Of a stretch of DNA of 64,000 bases, positions 47,523-56,423 are shown one piece after another. The stretch spans positions 1,736,001 through 1,800,000 of the forward strand of contig NZ_CP030048.1 of assembly GCF_015291665.1 (NCBI RefSeq), given 5' to 3'. Positions within the stretch are counted from its first letter, which is position 1; each line of letters starts with the position of its first letter. The notes beneath the pieces are model-generated. The model searched no databases and was not told the origin of the DNA. It was given only the letters and a program-made list of their open reading frames with translations. This DNA is from Bradyrhizobium sp. CCBAU 53338. GTDB lineage: Bacteria; Pseudomonadota; Alphaproteobacteria; Rhizobiales; Xanthobacteraceae. A program made the position numbers and the translations under genes.

Positions 47523-47854
47523 GTCATCCTCCCACTCGTCCGGCGCAAGCCAAATTCTGGCGCAACCCAGGAGGCCTTCGCGAAAAGCCTTCCGGCCGCG
47601 CATCATTGGAACCGATAGTAACGGCACGAATAGTAAATCGGGAAGGTGCTTGTTGGTTGCGAACGCATGGGAAGCTTAACGCTTTGCCGCGGCGCCGGCG
47701 CCCATCCGTCGTGGTCGTCCGCCGGTCATATTTGAAGCATGCACGGCGGTCTTGTGCGCTGCACGCGAAATTCGAGGCTTTGACTTGACGCAAGGATGCA
47801 AGATCATGGCATGCGATCCTTTACCAAACGAAACGTCAGACAGGGAGTAAGACG
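47523..47854. other. Divergent intergenic region, glgC / Gly-Tyr-rich protein
   Basis: About 330 bases must hold promoters for the glg operon (minus strand) and for the exported Gly/Tyr-rich protein (plus strand). I saw no clear sigma-70 pair and no coding frame with normal signals. The sequence nearest the plus-strand gene is AT-richer and ends in a ribosome binding site CAGGGAG. Confidence 0.5.
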
Positions 47855-48274
47855 ATGAGTATCTGGAAAACGGCGATTGCCTGCTCGCTGACGGTCGGGG
47901 TCATGACCGGTCAGGTCGGGCAGGCGACAGCAGCGCCGATGCCGACCAATGTTGCGTCCATGAAGGCTGCAGCCGGCGATGAGGTCACGCAGGTGCATTG
48001 GCGGGGCGGCGGCTGGGGCTGGGGCCTCGGCGGTTTTGCAGCGGGCGCCATCATCGGCAGCGCCATCGCCGGCGCGCCTTACGGCTATTATGGCGGCGGG
48101 CCGTATTATGGCTACGGCTATCCGGGTTACGGCTACGGTTACGCACCCGCCTATTACGGCTATGGCTATGGGCCGGTCTATCCCAGGTACTATCGGCCCT
48201 ACCGTCCGTATTACGGCTATCGCTACGGCTACTATCGGCCCCATTACCGTCACTACTACCGCCGCTATTGGTGA
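47855..48274 (+). CDS. Exported glycine/tyrosine-rich small protein
   Basis: The 139-residue protein has a signal peptide (SLTVGVMTGQVGQATAAP). A central Gly-rich hydrophobic segment (GWGLGGFAAGAIIGSAIAG) comes next. The C-terminal half is almost entirely Gly, Tyr, Pro and later Arg/His. No catalytic motif can be present in such composition. Proteins like this are common in Bradyrhizobium genomes and are probably envelope or matrix components, but no function is established to my knowledge. It is a monocistronic gene by spacing. Confidence 0.8.
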   Translation: MSIWKTAIACSLTVGVMTGQVGQATAAPMPTNVASMKAAAGDEVTQVHWRGGGWGWGLGGFAAGAIIGSAIAGAPYGYYGGGPYYGYGYPGYGYGYAPAYYGYGYGPVYPRYYRPYRPYYGYRYGYYRPHYRHYYRRYW

Positions 48275-48437
48275 TGGCCGAAGCCTGAGCAGCGTTCGGG
48301 AGATCGAGCGGGAGCCACACGATCAGGCTCATGCAAGCAAAATGCGTGAGCAGGATCACGGCGTTTGATTCCGCGTTCGCGGCGGCGCGCCGGTGAGATT
48401 CGAAGCGCATCTGCGCCTTCACAAACGGTAACAATGT

Positions 48438-48848
48438 GTGAAGGCCATGTCGGGCATCGCCCGGCGTGTTACCGGAACCTTCGGGAACCGGACAGCGTTG
48501 CGACGCGGGGCAGGGCTAACCGGGAGCGGTGCCGTGCGAGCGCAACCGACACTCTTGTTTTGTCTGACCACTTTCTCGCTTTCTGCATTTTCCGTCGCCC
48601 ACGCCGAAAGCGGACTTGCCTCATATTATGGATACGGCAAAGCCGCGAAAAACGGCGAGTTGACCTGTGCGCACCGGACGCGCCCGTTCGGCAGCATGCT
48701 CAAGGTCTCCTATAGCGGGCGGACGATTCAATGCCGCGTCAATGATCGCGGACCCTTCATCCGCGGCCGCATCGTCGATCTCTCGGTGCCTGCTGCCCGT
48801 GCGCTCGGCATGATGAGCGCCGGCGTGGTGCGGGTCTCGGTGGAATAG
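48438..48848 (+). CDS. RlpA-like double-psi beta-barrel protein, second copy
   Basis: A 136-residue exported protein. A hydrophobic signal (LLFCLTTFSLSAFSVAHA) is followed by nothing but the RlpA barrel: GLASYYGYGKAAKNGEL, CAHRTRPFGSMLKV, VNDRGPFIRGRIVDLSVPAARALGM. Unlike the copy at 35800 it has no lipobox. The start is uncertain: GTG 48438 and ATG 48447 are both in frame and neither has a good ribosome binding site. Two cysteines in the barrel (TCAHR and QCRVN) may form a disulfide. Confidence 0.82.
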   Translation: MKAMSGIARRVTGTFGNRTALRRGAGLTGSGAVRAQPTLLFCLTTFSLSAFSVAHAESGLASYYGYGKAAKNGELTCAHRTRPFGSMLKVSYSGRTIQCRVNDRGPFIRGRIVDLSVPAARALGMMSAGVVRVSVE

Positions 48849-48891
48849 CTCCGCCCTCGCGCTATAGTGCCGTCCCAATCAGGGGGGCGTT

Positions 48892-50061
48892 ATGGCCAGG
48901 ATCAGGGTCGGACTTGTCGGCTGCGGCTTCGTGTCGGAACTGCATATGTATGCGTTCCGGCGCGTCTATGGCGTGGACGTCGAGGTCGCCGCGGTTGCCG
49001 CGCGCGGCGACCACGTGGTCGAATTCGCCGCGCGCCACAACATTCCGCGCGTCTATCGCAGCTTTGCGGAATTGATCGCGGACCGCGATCTCGACGTCAT
49101 CGACATCTGTACGCCGCCCAATCTTCACGCAGGGATGATCGTCGCCGGCATGCAGGCCGGCAAGCACGTCATCTGCGAAAAGCCCTTTGCCGGCTATTTC
49201 GGCCGCGAGGGCGACAAGCAGCCGATCGGCAAGCACGTGCCGAAGGCGCTGATGTATGAGCGCCTGATCGAGGAGATGGACCGGACGCGCGCGGCGATCG
49301 AGCGTACCGGCAAACTTTTCATGTATGCCGAGGACTGGATCTACGCACCTGCCGTGACCAAGACCGCGGAGATCCTGAAAGCGACAAAAGACAAAATCCT
49401 GTTCATGAAGGGCGAGGAGAGCCATTCCGGATCGCACGCCGCGCATGCCGCGCAATGGGCGATGACCGGCGGCGGCTCGCTGATCCGGATGGGCTGTCAT
49501 CCGCTCTCGGCGGTGCTCTATCTCAAGCAGGTCGAGGCGCGCGCGCGAGGGGAGAAAATCCATGTCGCCAGCGTCACCGGCGATGTCGGCAACGTCACCG
49601 CCGTCCTCAAGCCGGAGGAGCGCACCTACATCAAGGCCAATCCCGTCGATGTCGAGGATTGGGGCACGCTGACCGCGACGTTTTCCGACGGCACTAAGGC
49701 CAGCGTGTTCTCCGGCGACATGATCATGGGCGGCGTGCGCAATCTGATCGAGACATACACGTCAGGCGGCTCGCTGTTCGCCAACATCACGCCGAACAGT
49801 CATCTGATGAGCTACCAGACATCAGAGGAGAAACTCGCCTCCGTCTACATCACCGAGAAGGTGGACCGCAAAACCGGCTGGCAATATGTCTGCCTCGAAG
49901 AGGAATGGACGCGCGGCTATCTCCAGGAGATCCAGGATTTCATGGAGTGTGCGGCGACCGGACGGCAACCGCTGTCGGACCTCGCGCTGGCCTACGAGAC
50001 GATCAAGGTCAACTACGCCGGCTATTGGGCCGCGGAAGAGGGGCGAAGGGTGGTGTTGTAG
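48892..50061 (+). CDS. Gfo/Idh/MocA-family oxidoreductase
   Basis: The 389-residue NAD(P)-dependent dehydrogenase acts on sugars, inositols or related polyols in known relatives. The Rossmann motif is RVGLVGCGFVSELHM, and the conserved EKPFAGYFGRE (usually EKP) contains the catalytic Lys. A second domain follows with HPLSAVLYLKQ. Its neighbours give no substrate, though a sugar ABC importer is encoded 2.5 kb further on. No operon partner is visible. Confidence 0.9.
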   Translation: MARIRVGLVGCGFVSELHMYAFRRVYGVDVEVAAVAARGDHVVEFAARHNIPRVYRSFAELIADRDLDVIDICTPPNLHAGMIVAGMQAGKHVICEKPFAGYFGREGDKQPIGKHVPKALMYERLIEEMDRTRAAIERTGKLFMYAEDWIYAPAVTKTAEILKATKDKILFMKGEESHSGSHAAHAAQWAMTGGGSLIRMGCHPLSAVLYLKQVEARARGEKIHVASVTGDVGNVTAVLKPEERTYIKANPVDVEDWGTLTATFSDGTKASVFSGDMIMGGVRNLIETYTSGGSLFANITPNSHLMSYQTSEEKLASVYITEKVDRKTGWQYVCLEEEWTRGYLQEIQDFMECAATGRQPLSDLALAYETIKVNYAGYWAAEEGRRVVL

Positions 50062-50096
50062 GACGCCGACGCGCGCGCTGCTGCCGATCCTGCCAC

Positions 50097-50183
50097 CTAC
50101 CAGGCTCCGACAGCCATCATCACGACGATGGTCAGGCAGGAGAGGCAGGCAATTGACGCAACATAGAATTCGGGTCTGTTCAA
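50097..50183 (-). CDS. 28-residue membrane peptide with TTG start
   Basis: On the minus strand, AGGAGG (50190-50195) sits 6 bases before TTG 50183. The 28-codon frame contains one strong hydrophobic helix (ASIACLSCLTIVVMMAVGAW) ending in Trp. It has the same design as the plus-strand peptide at 36683. It is too short for gene callers. I cannot verify conservation, but the ribosome binding site and composition argue for a real gene. Confidence 0.55.
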   Translation of the reverse strand: MNRPEFYVASIACLSCLTIVVMMAVGAW

Positions 50184-50237
50184 TGTTGCCTCCTGAAAAC
50201 GGATGGCCTTTCCAAAAATACTGCTGCCGCGACGCGA

Positions 50238-50417
50238 TTATTCCCGTCCGCGCTTCAATTCGGCCTGGTGTTGCTCGTCCATCCCATCCGGATCGGCGGG
50301 ACCCTCGTCCGGCAGAAAGGCTTTGGGATGTCTTTCCGTGAGCAGAAGCTGCTTGCGCATCTCGGCAAGACGGGCACGGCAGAATTCCTTGTAGAGCAAC
50401 TCGAAAATGGCGGGCAT
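50238..50417 (-). CDS. Small hypothetical protein (59 residues)
   Basis: A 59-residue frame with an amphipathic helical start (MPAIFELLYKEFCRARLAEM) and an acidic/charged tail. ATG 50417 is preceded by GGGGGTGA at a suitable spacing; a start at 50429 adds four residues. Together with the 28-residue gene downstream it makes a pair of small genes on the minus strand. No known function. Confidence 0.6.
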   Translation of the reverse strand: MPAIFELLYKEFCRARLAEMRKQLLLTERHPKAFLPDEGPADPDGMDEQHQAELKRGRE

Positions 50418-50811
50418 CGTCACCCCCATCGTTGGAATTCGCGTTCCGAGAATGTCTGATCCGCGCCGGACGGCATTCGAAATGCGAGCCGGTTTGGCGG
50501 TTGTGCCAAAGCCGTCAGCGATTGGCTGATAGGCTTGTATGTACGAAACGACGCGGAGCTAGTTAACCAGATCACACTTTCGAAAGCTTTTGTTTCAAAA
50601 AGACCTGGTGTCGCAGCCAGCTCGAGTTGCCCGGCGACCGAAGATCCAACCAAGACGCGAAAATAGTGATCTCTGGATGCATTGGGACGAAGCTACAACG
50701 CGACGAACGATCGCTGTCTGCACCACGCCAATCACCTGCCGCCGGTGACCATCCTCTCTCACGCGGAGAGAGGATGCGTCGTGGCTGCGCGGGCAGCCCG
50801 ATTTCAGTTAG
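50418..50811. other. Gene-free stretch with a palindrome
   Basis: About 390 bases contain no convincing gene. CATCCTCTCT (50750-50759) pairs perfectly with AGAGAGGATG (50767-50776) near the end of the binding-protein gene. The rest is AT-richer and may hold the promoter of the minus-strand small gene. No other signal seen. Confidence 0.5.
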
Positions 50812-52122
50812 CTAGGCTCCATAAGTCGATCCCTTCGGCAGCGGAAACACCGGGTCCTGTGTCCGAATGTTCGTCGGCCACACCACGGAGATATGCTCGC
50901 CCGCGTTCTGCATCACCACCGGCGTCGAGCGCTCGTTCTGGCCTGAGAGCGGCGTGCCCGGCGGGAAGAACTTCACGCCATAGCCCTGGATGGTGCCACC
51001 GGGCGGGATGTCGACGTCGAGCGCGGCCTTGCGGATGGCCTCCGGGTCGAAGCTGCCGTACTTCTCCTTTGCGACCGGCAACACGTTGTTGAGCAAGACC
51101 CAGGTCTGATTGAACCCCATCGAGCAGTGCGGCGGCACGTCGGTCGCGCCGGTCTTGGCCTGGTAGCGCGTGACCATGGTCTTGATCAGGTCGCCCAAGC
51201 CGGGCGCAAGCTTCGACGGATCGAGCAGCTGCGCCGGCACCGGATCGATGTTGCAGAAATTGTCGATGTCGGTGCCGAAGGTCGCCCGCAGCTTGTCGAG
51301 CTGGCTGTAGCCGGCGCCGTTGCCAAACAGCATCTTGAAGCGCAGCCCGCTCTCGCGCGCCTGCCGCAGCAGCAGGGTGATGTCGGGGTTGTATCCGGCA
51401 TGCGAGATCACGTCGGCCTTGGCGCGCTTGAGCTTGGTCACGAGCACCGAAAGATCGGGGGCCGATGCCGAATAGCCCTCCTTCAGCACGATCTGAAGGC
51501 CGGCTTCCTTGGCATAGGCTTCGTCAGCGGCCGCGACGCCGACGCCGTAGGGCCCGTCCTCGTGGATCAGCGCGACTTTGACCTCTTTCGGCTCCATGCC
51601 CAGCTTGCCCTTGGCGTGCTCGGCGAGGAAGCCGACAAACGCCTGGCCGTACTGGTCGGAATGGATCTGCGCGCGAAACACATATTGCAGGTTCTTGTCC
51701 TTGAACACGGCGGTCGACACCGCGGTCGTGATCCAGAGGATCTTCTTCTGCTGCTCGACCTTGGCCGCCATCGGCACGGCATGTGCGCTGGAATAGACGC
51801 CGTTGATGATGTCGATCTTCTCCTGGCTGATCAGGCGCTCGGCCTCGTTGATGGCAACGTCCGCCTTGCTCTGGGAGTCGGCGGGGACGGACACGATCTT
51901 GGTCTTGCCGCCAATGCCGCCCTTCTCGTTGACGAGGTCGATGGCGATCTGTGCGCCGATCGAGGAAGCGACCGAGCCGCCCGCGGCGAACGGTCCGGTG
52001 AGATCGTAGATCAGGCCGATGCGCAAATTCTCGGCTTGCGCCTGGGCCCGGGTCCAATCGAGGCTGAGCGTGGCGGCGGCAGCCGCCGTACCCTTCAGCA
52101 GCTGCCTGCGTGAAGTCGGCAT
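50812..52122 (-). CDS. Orphan Liv-type substrate-binding protein with Tat-like signal
   Basis: This 436-residue Peripla_BP_6 protein has a twin-arginine-type leader (SRRQLLKGTAAAAATLSL). The binding fold begins LRIGLIYDLTGPFAAGG. It is equal in length to the protein at 23680 and very similar to it, down to shared stretches such as GYNPDITLLLRQARE. No permease or ATPase gene adjoins. It probably feeds another Liv-type importer, possibly the one at 25006-28385. The ligand is unknown. The gene is divergent from a sugar importer. Confidence 0.9.
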   Translation of the reverse strand: MPTSRRQLLKGTAAAAATLSLDWTRAQAQAENLRIGLIYDLTGPFAAGGSVASSIGAQIAIDLVNEKGGIGGKTKIVSVPADSQSKADVAINEAERLISQEKIDIINGVYSSAHAVPMAAKVEQQKKILWITTAVSTAVFKDKNLQYVFRAQIHSDQYGQAFVGFLAEHAKGKLGMEPKEVKVALIHEDGPYGVGVAAADEAYAKEAGLQIVLKEGYSASAPDLSVLVTKLKRAKADVISHAGYNPDITLLLRQARESGLRFKMLFGNGAGYSQLDKLRATFGTDIDNFCNIDPVPAQLLDPSKLAPGLGDLIKTMVTRYQAKTGATDVPPHCSMGFNQTWVLLNNVLPVAKEKYGSFDPEAIRKAALDVDIPPGGTIQGYGVKFFPPGTPLSGQNERSTPVVMQNAGEHISVVWPTNIRTQDPVFPLPKGSTYGA

Positions 52123-52576
52123 CCTATCCCTCCCTCCAATCAGTCGTTTGCGACTGGTTTATTTTTTGGCGAGTATTTGGAGGGCGTGCACGAAAGTCAA
52201 CATGCGCCGCACCAGGCAATTCGGGCGCGCAGCCGATCATGATCGTGTCGGCATTTTCCCCTGAGTGTCATTCTTTTGCGCTGCGCCGTCCTTTGGTTCG
52301 CAATCATTCGATTGCGCTGCATCAGATCGGACGCGACCATCCGATTGTCGCGCGCGTGTGTTTCCGGCCTCGTCGCGACCGAAGGATCATCTCCCGCAGA
52401 TGTGATGGCTTTGCTCCACGCGTTCGCAGCGGGACAGGCCTCATGACAGGCATTCGGCTTGTGCGCATCGGAGGTTGCGTGGCATCCTAGCGGGGCAAAT
52501 TGCACGGGAAGGTCAATTCCCGGCTTGGCCATTGGGCCGCGTTAAGGGTGGAACACAAAAGCTCAGGAGAAGTGAT
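52123..52576. other. Divergent intergenic region between two binding-protein genes
   Basis: About 450 bases separate the orphan Liv-type gene (minus) from the sugar importer (plus). It should contain both promoters. I found no convincing -35/-10 pair and no coding frame with normal signals. The sugar-importer gene has AGGAGA 6 bases before its ATG. Confidence 0.5.
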
Positions 52577-53707
52577 ATGGTGTGGACGCTTCGTTTTACG
52601 GGGCTCGCTTGCGTTGGCCTGTTGCTGTCTTCGGTCAGCGCCTTCGCAGGGCCCAAGGTCGTGTCTGGTCCGGGCGCCGATCCCGCATGCTTCAAGCCCT
52701 GGTCGTCCCAGACCAAGTTCTTCCAATGGGCCAAGAAGCCCGGACCCTACAAGATCGCCCTCGTCAACGGCTTCGTCGGCAACACCTGGCGCATCCAGAT
52801 GGTGAAGACCGCGAAGGCCTTCGCCGCGCAGCCGGGCATCAAGGAGAACATCAAGGAGTTCAAGGTCGTCTCGACCGGCACCGATGTTGCAGCGCAACTC
52901 GGCGCCATGGAGGACTTCATCAATCAGGGCTTTGACGCCATCGTCACCATCGCGGTGGCGCCTGACGGCTTCGACCGCATCATCCGCCTCGCCGACAAGA
53001 ACAACGTGGTCGTGGTGCCCTTCGACAACATCCTCGACACCGACAAGGTGATGATGGTCAACGAGGACCAGAAGGAAATGGGCCGCATGTCGGCGAAGTG
53101 GCTCATCGACGAAAGCGGCAAGAAGAGCGGCGACATTCTCGAGGTCCGCGGCCTGCCGGGCAATTCGGTCGACCGTGACCGCCACCTCGGCTTCCGCGAG
53201 GTGATGGAAGCGCCGGGCAACAGCTTCAAGATCACCGAAGTGGTCGGCAATTGGGACACCGGCACCTCGCAGAAGGTGACGGCGGACGCACTCGCCGTGC
53301 ACGGCCATTTCGATGGCGTGTTCACGCAAGGAGGCTCCGACGGCACCGTTCAGGCGTTGATGGCGGCGAAGCACCCCTTCGTGCCGATGTCGGGCGAGGG
53401 CGAGAACGAGTACCGCAAGCAGATCGCCGAGCACGCCAAGGACGGGCTCAAGGGCATGTCCTACGGCCAGTCCCCGGCACTGGTCGCCATCGCCACCAAG
53501 GCGGCGATCTCCGCGCTGCAGGGCAACGTCATGCCGCAGCTGATCTCGATCCCGATCCCGGTCGCGACCTACAAGGATTTGAAGCCCGGCACCAATTACT
53601 GGCCGGACCTCAACGCCAACTTCTTCGCGCCGAACCAGTTCACCCCCTGCGGCGTCAACTTCACGGCGCCGGAGATCATGTCGCAGAGCGAGAAGAACAC
53701 CCAGTGA
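52577..53707 (+). CDS. Sugar ABC transporter substrate-binding protein (ribose type)
   Basis: The 376-residue periplasmic protein has a signal peptide (GLLLSSVSAFAGPKVV). The Peripla_BP_4 fold follows: KIALVNGFVGNTWRIQMVKT, INQGFDAIVTIAVAPDGF and FTQGGSDGTVQALMAA are typical of RbsB-like proteins. ATG 52577 is fixed by the ribosome binding site and the signal peptide. It heads a four-gene importer operon. The sugar or polyol ligand cannot be named. Confidence 0.92.
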   Translation: MVWTLRFTGLACVGLLLSSVSAFAGPKVVSGPGADPACFKPWSSQTKFFQWAKKPGPYKIALVNGFVGNTWRIQMVKTAKAFAAQPGIKENIKEFKVVSTGTDVAAQLGAMEDFINQGFDAIVTIAVAPDGFDRIIRLADKNNVVVVPFDNILDTDKVMMVNEDQKEMGRMSAKWLIDESGKKSGDILEVRGLPGNSVDRDRHLGFREVMEAPGNSFKITEVVGNWDTGTSQKVTADALAVHGHFDGVFTQGGSDGTVQALMAAKHPFVPMSGEGENEYRKQIAEHAKDGLKGMSYGQSPALVAIATKAAISALQGNVMPQLISIPIPVATYKDLKPGTNYWPDLNANFFAPNQFTPCGVNFTAPEIMSQSEKNTQ

Positions 53708-53770
53708 GCGCACTGGAGACGTCACCGTTGCGGCCCGGCCATCGCCGGGCCGCCGCTGCGTGAGTGTGCC

Positions 53771-55318
53771 ATGCCGGATGCCGCCCTGACCCAATCTGCC
53801 TTCCTCACGCTGTCAGGAATCTCCAAGCGTTACGCCGGCGTGCGCGCGCTCGAAGGCGTCGACTTCGCCTGCGAGCGCGGCAAGATCCACGCGGTGCTCG
53901 GCGAGAACGGCGCCGGCAAGTCGACGCTGATCAAGATCATCGCCGGCGTCGTCCAGCCCGATGCCGGCACCATGCGGCTCGGCGGATCCGAAGTGCACTT
54001 TGCGACACCGTCCGCGGCCAACGCAGCCGGCGTCGTCTGCATCTTCCAGGAGTTGTCGCTGATGCCCGACCTTTCGGTCGCGGACAACATCTCGATCTCG
54101 TCGCCGCCGCGCCGCTTCGGCCTCATCGACGCGCGGGCGCAGCGCCGCCGCGCCGAGCAGCTGCTGGCCGAGATCGGCTGCGAGGACGTCAATCCCCTGA
54201 TGCGCGTGCGCGACCTGCCGTTGTCGCGCCGCCAGGTGGTGGAGATCGCCAAGGCGCTCGGCAAGAAGCCGCAGCTCTTGATCCTGGATGAGGCCACATC
54301 GGCCCTCACCAGCGCCGACGTCGAGAAGGTGTACGCCATGCTGGCGCGGCTCAAGGCCGAAGGCGTTGCCATTCTCTACATTTCGCATCGCATGCACGAG
54401 GTCGAGGCGCTCGCCGACCGTGCCTCGGTGTTCCGTAACGGCCGCCATATCGAGACCTTCGACAAGGGAAGGCGCTCCACCGCCGATATCGTCCAGCTCA
54501 TGATCGGGCGCGATATCGCGGCCCAATATCCGCCCAAGCCCGCGCGCGGATCGCCCAAGGCGGTGCTCGATATCGAGAATTTGAGCTGGGATCGGCACCT
54601 CGATCGCATCTCGCTGCGCGTCGGCGCCGGCGAGATCGTCGGCCTCGGCGGGCTCGACGGCCAGGGGCAAAAGTCCCTGCTGCTGGCGCTGTTCGGTGTG
54701 CTGCGTGGCGTCTCCGGGCAAATCACCGTCGAGGGCCGCGAGGTGCGTCCGGCATCGCCGGCGGCGGCGAAGGCGGTCGGCATCGCGCTGGTGCCGGAGG
54801 ATCGCAAGACCGAGGGCCTGATGCTGCCGATGTCGATCGCGGACAATCTCGTGATCGCCTCGCTCGACGCGATCTCGACCGGACCTCTGGTCGATCGCGC
54901 CCGAGAGAACGAGGCGATCAAGCGCGCGATCGCGCGGCTGCAAATCAAGATCGGTGCGCCCGGAGATGCGGTCTCGACGCTCTCCGGCGGCAACCAGCAG
55001 AAGGTCGTTCTCGCCAAATGGCTGATGACCGACCCCAAGCTCATCCTGCTCAACGATCCCACCCGCGGCATCGACGTCGGCACCAAGCAGGAGCTCTACC
55101 GGCTGATGCGCGAGCTCGCCGACCAGGGCGCGGCCATCCTGTTCTACTCGACCGACTACGACGAGCTCATCGGCTGCTGCGACCGGGTGGCGATCATGTA
55201 TGACGGGCGCATCGTGCGCGAGCTCCAGGGCGACGAACTCACCGAGACCAACATCATCGCGAGCGCGCTGAACATCGACGCGGCGGCGCCGGATGCTCCC
55301 GGAGCCGCCCATGCTTGA
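53771..55318 (+). CDS. Sugar ABC transporter ATP-binding protein (two ABC domains)
   Basis: The 515-residue protein is a tandem ATPase like RbsA/MglA/XylG. The first domain has Walker A GENGAGKSTL and Walker B LLILDEATSALT; its signature region LPLSRRQVVEIAKAL departs from LSGGQ. The second domain lacks a full Walker A (GLGGLDGQGQKS) and has signature LSGGNQQKVVLAKWL. The asymmetry is the norm for this subfamily. The gene lies 63 bases after the binding-protein stop. Its end overlaps the permease start by 8 bases. Confidence 0.94.
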   Translation: MPDAALTQSAFLTLSGISKRYAGVRALEGVDFACERGKIHAVLGENGAGKSTLIKIIAGVVQPDAGTMRLGGSEVHFATPSAANAAGVVCIFQELSLMPDLSVADNISISSPPRRFGLIDARAQRRRAEQLLAEIGCEDVNPLMRVRDLPLSRRQVVEIAKALGKKPQLLILDEATSALTSADVEKVYAMLARLKAEGVAILYISHRMHEVEALADRASVFRNGRHIETFDKGRRSTADIVQLMIGRDIAAQYPPKPARGSPKAVLDIENLSWDRHLDRISLRVGAGEIVGLGGLDGQGQKSLLLALFGVLRGVSGQITVEGREVRPASPAAAKAVGIALVPEDRKTEGLMLPMSIADNLVIASLDAISTGPLVDRARENEAIKRAIARLQIKIGAPGDAVSTLSGGNQQKVVLAKWLMTDPKLILLNDPTRGIDVGTKQELYRLMRELADQGAAILFYSTDYDELIGCCDRVAIMYDGRIVRELQGDELTETNIIASALNIDAAAPDAPGAAHA

Positions 55319-56423
55319 CGATATCGCCATCAGGGTTCGCCAGAACATCGGCATCGTCACCGCCGTCCTGTTGTTCTCCGTTCTCTACCTGCTTTACAAC
55401 CTGGCGCACCCCAAGGGCTTCTCGTCGGCGGTTCTGGTGCAGAACGGCGACGAGATCTTTGCGCTCGCCATGCTGGCGATGGCCCAGACCGTTCCGGTGC
55501 TGGCGTCGGGACTCGATCTCTCCGTCGGCGCCGTCATGACCATGGTGGGCTGCTTCGCAAGCTATCTGCTCACGGGGGCGGCGGGCGGCACGCCGCTGCA
55601 TCTCGACATCTTCGGCCTGCAATTCGGCCTCGGCACCTTTCCCGGCGGAGTGAACGGCATCCTGCTCGGCATCGTCGTGTGCCTTGCGATCGGCGCATTG
55701 GCGGGCTTCCTCAATGGCTGCGTCGTCGTCTATGGACGCATCCAGCCGATCATCGCGACGCTGGCGACCGGCGCGGTCTATATCGGCATCGCGCTGTTCC
55801 TGCGGCCGACGCCTGGCGGCAAGATCGACGACGATCTCAACTGGGCGCTGACCAACTCGCTCGGCGACTTCGCCGCGACCGTTCATATCTTCGATGACGG
55901 CGCCGCGAGCTGGTTTGCGCCGGTCGCCTGGATCCCGGTGCCTTTCGTGCTGCTGATCCTGATCGCGCTGCTGGTCTGGGTGCCGTTCCGCCGCTCCGTG
56001 ATTGGCCGCGCCGTCTACGCGGTCGGCTCGGCCGAAGGCGCCGCCTACATGTCGGGTCTTCCGATCGAGCGCGCCAAGATCGCGGCCTTCACGCTTGCAG
56101 GTTTCTTCGCCGGTTGCGGCGGCCTGTTCCTCGCCATCCAGACGTCCTCGGGCAATGCCGACATTCCGCAGGCCGGCGCCTATACGCTCAACTCCATTGC
56201 CTCCGTGGTCATCGGCGGGACCTCGCTGCTCGGGGGGACCGGCAGCGCGATCGGCTCGATCTTCGGCGCCATGGTGCTGCGCGTCATCTCGTTCTTCTTC
56301 CGCATCTTCGACATCGCGCCGCTGTTGCAGCCGCTGTTCGAGGGCCTGATCCTGCTGGCGGCTGTCAGCATCGGTGCCCTCGGCGTGCTGCGCGTCAAGA
56401 ACACGCTGGAGCTGTTCCGATGA
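55311..56423 (+). CDS. Sugar ABC transporter permease 1 (RbsC-like)
   Basis: The 370-residue membrane protein has about nine helices and typical RbsC segments: MAQTVPVLASGLDLSVGAVMT, GFLNGCVVVYGRIQPIIATL and YTLNSIASVVIGGTSLLGGTG. ATG 55311 has GGAG 6 bases upstream and overlaps the ATPase by 8 bases. An in-frame ATG at 55293 is possible but lies deeper in the ATPase gene. It pairs with the next permease to form a heterodimeric channel. Confidence 0.92.
   Translation: MLDDIAIRVRQNIGIVTAVLLFSVLYLLYNLAHPKGFSSAVLVQNGDEIFALAMLAMAQTVPVLASGLDLSVGAVMTMVGCFASYLLTGAAGGTPLHLDIFGLQFGLGTFPGGVNGILLGIVVCLAIGALAGFLNGCVVVYGRIQPIIATLATGAVYIGIALFLRPTPGGKIDDDLNWALTNSLGDFAATVHIFDDGAASWFAPVAWIPVPFVLLILIALLVWVPFRRSVIGRAVYAVGSAEGAAYMSGLPIERAKIAAFTLAGFFAGCGGLFLAIQTSSGNADIPQAGAYTLNSIASVVIGGTSLLGGTGSAIGSIFGAMVLRVISFFFRIFDIAPLLQPLFEGLILLAAVSIGALGVLRVKNTLELFR

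Noticed and set aside
50750..50776. 10-bp perfect hairpin considered as the terminator of the orphan binding-protein gene
   Set aside because: No T-run follows on the minus strand, so I list it only as a palindrome in the gap.
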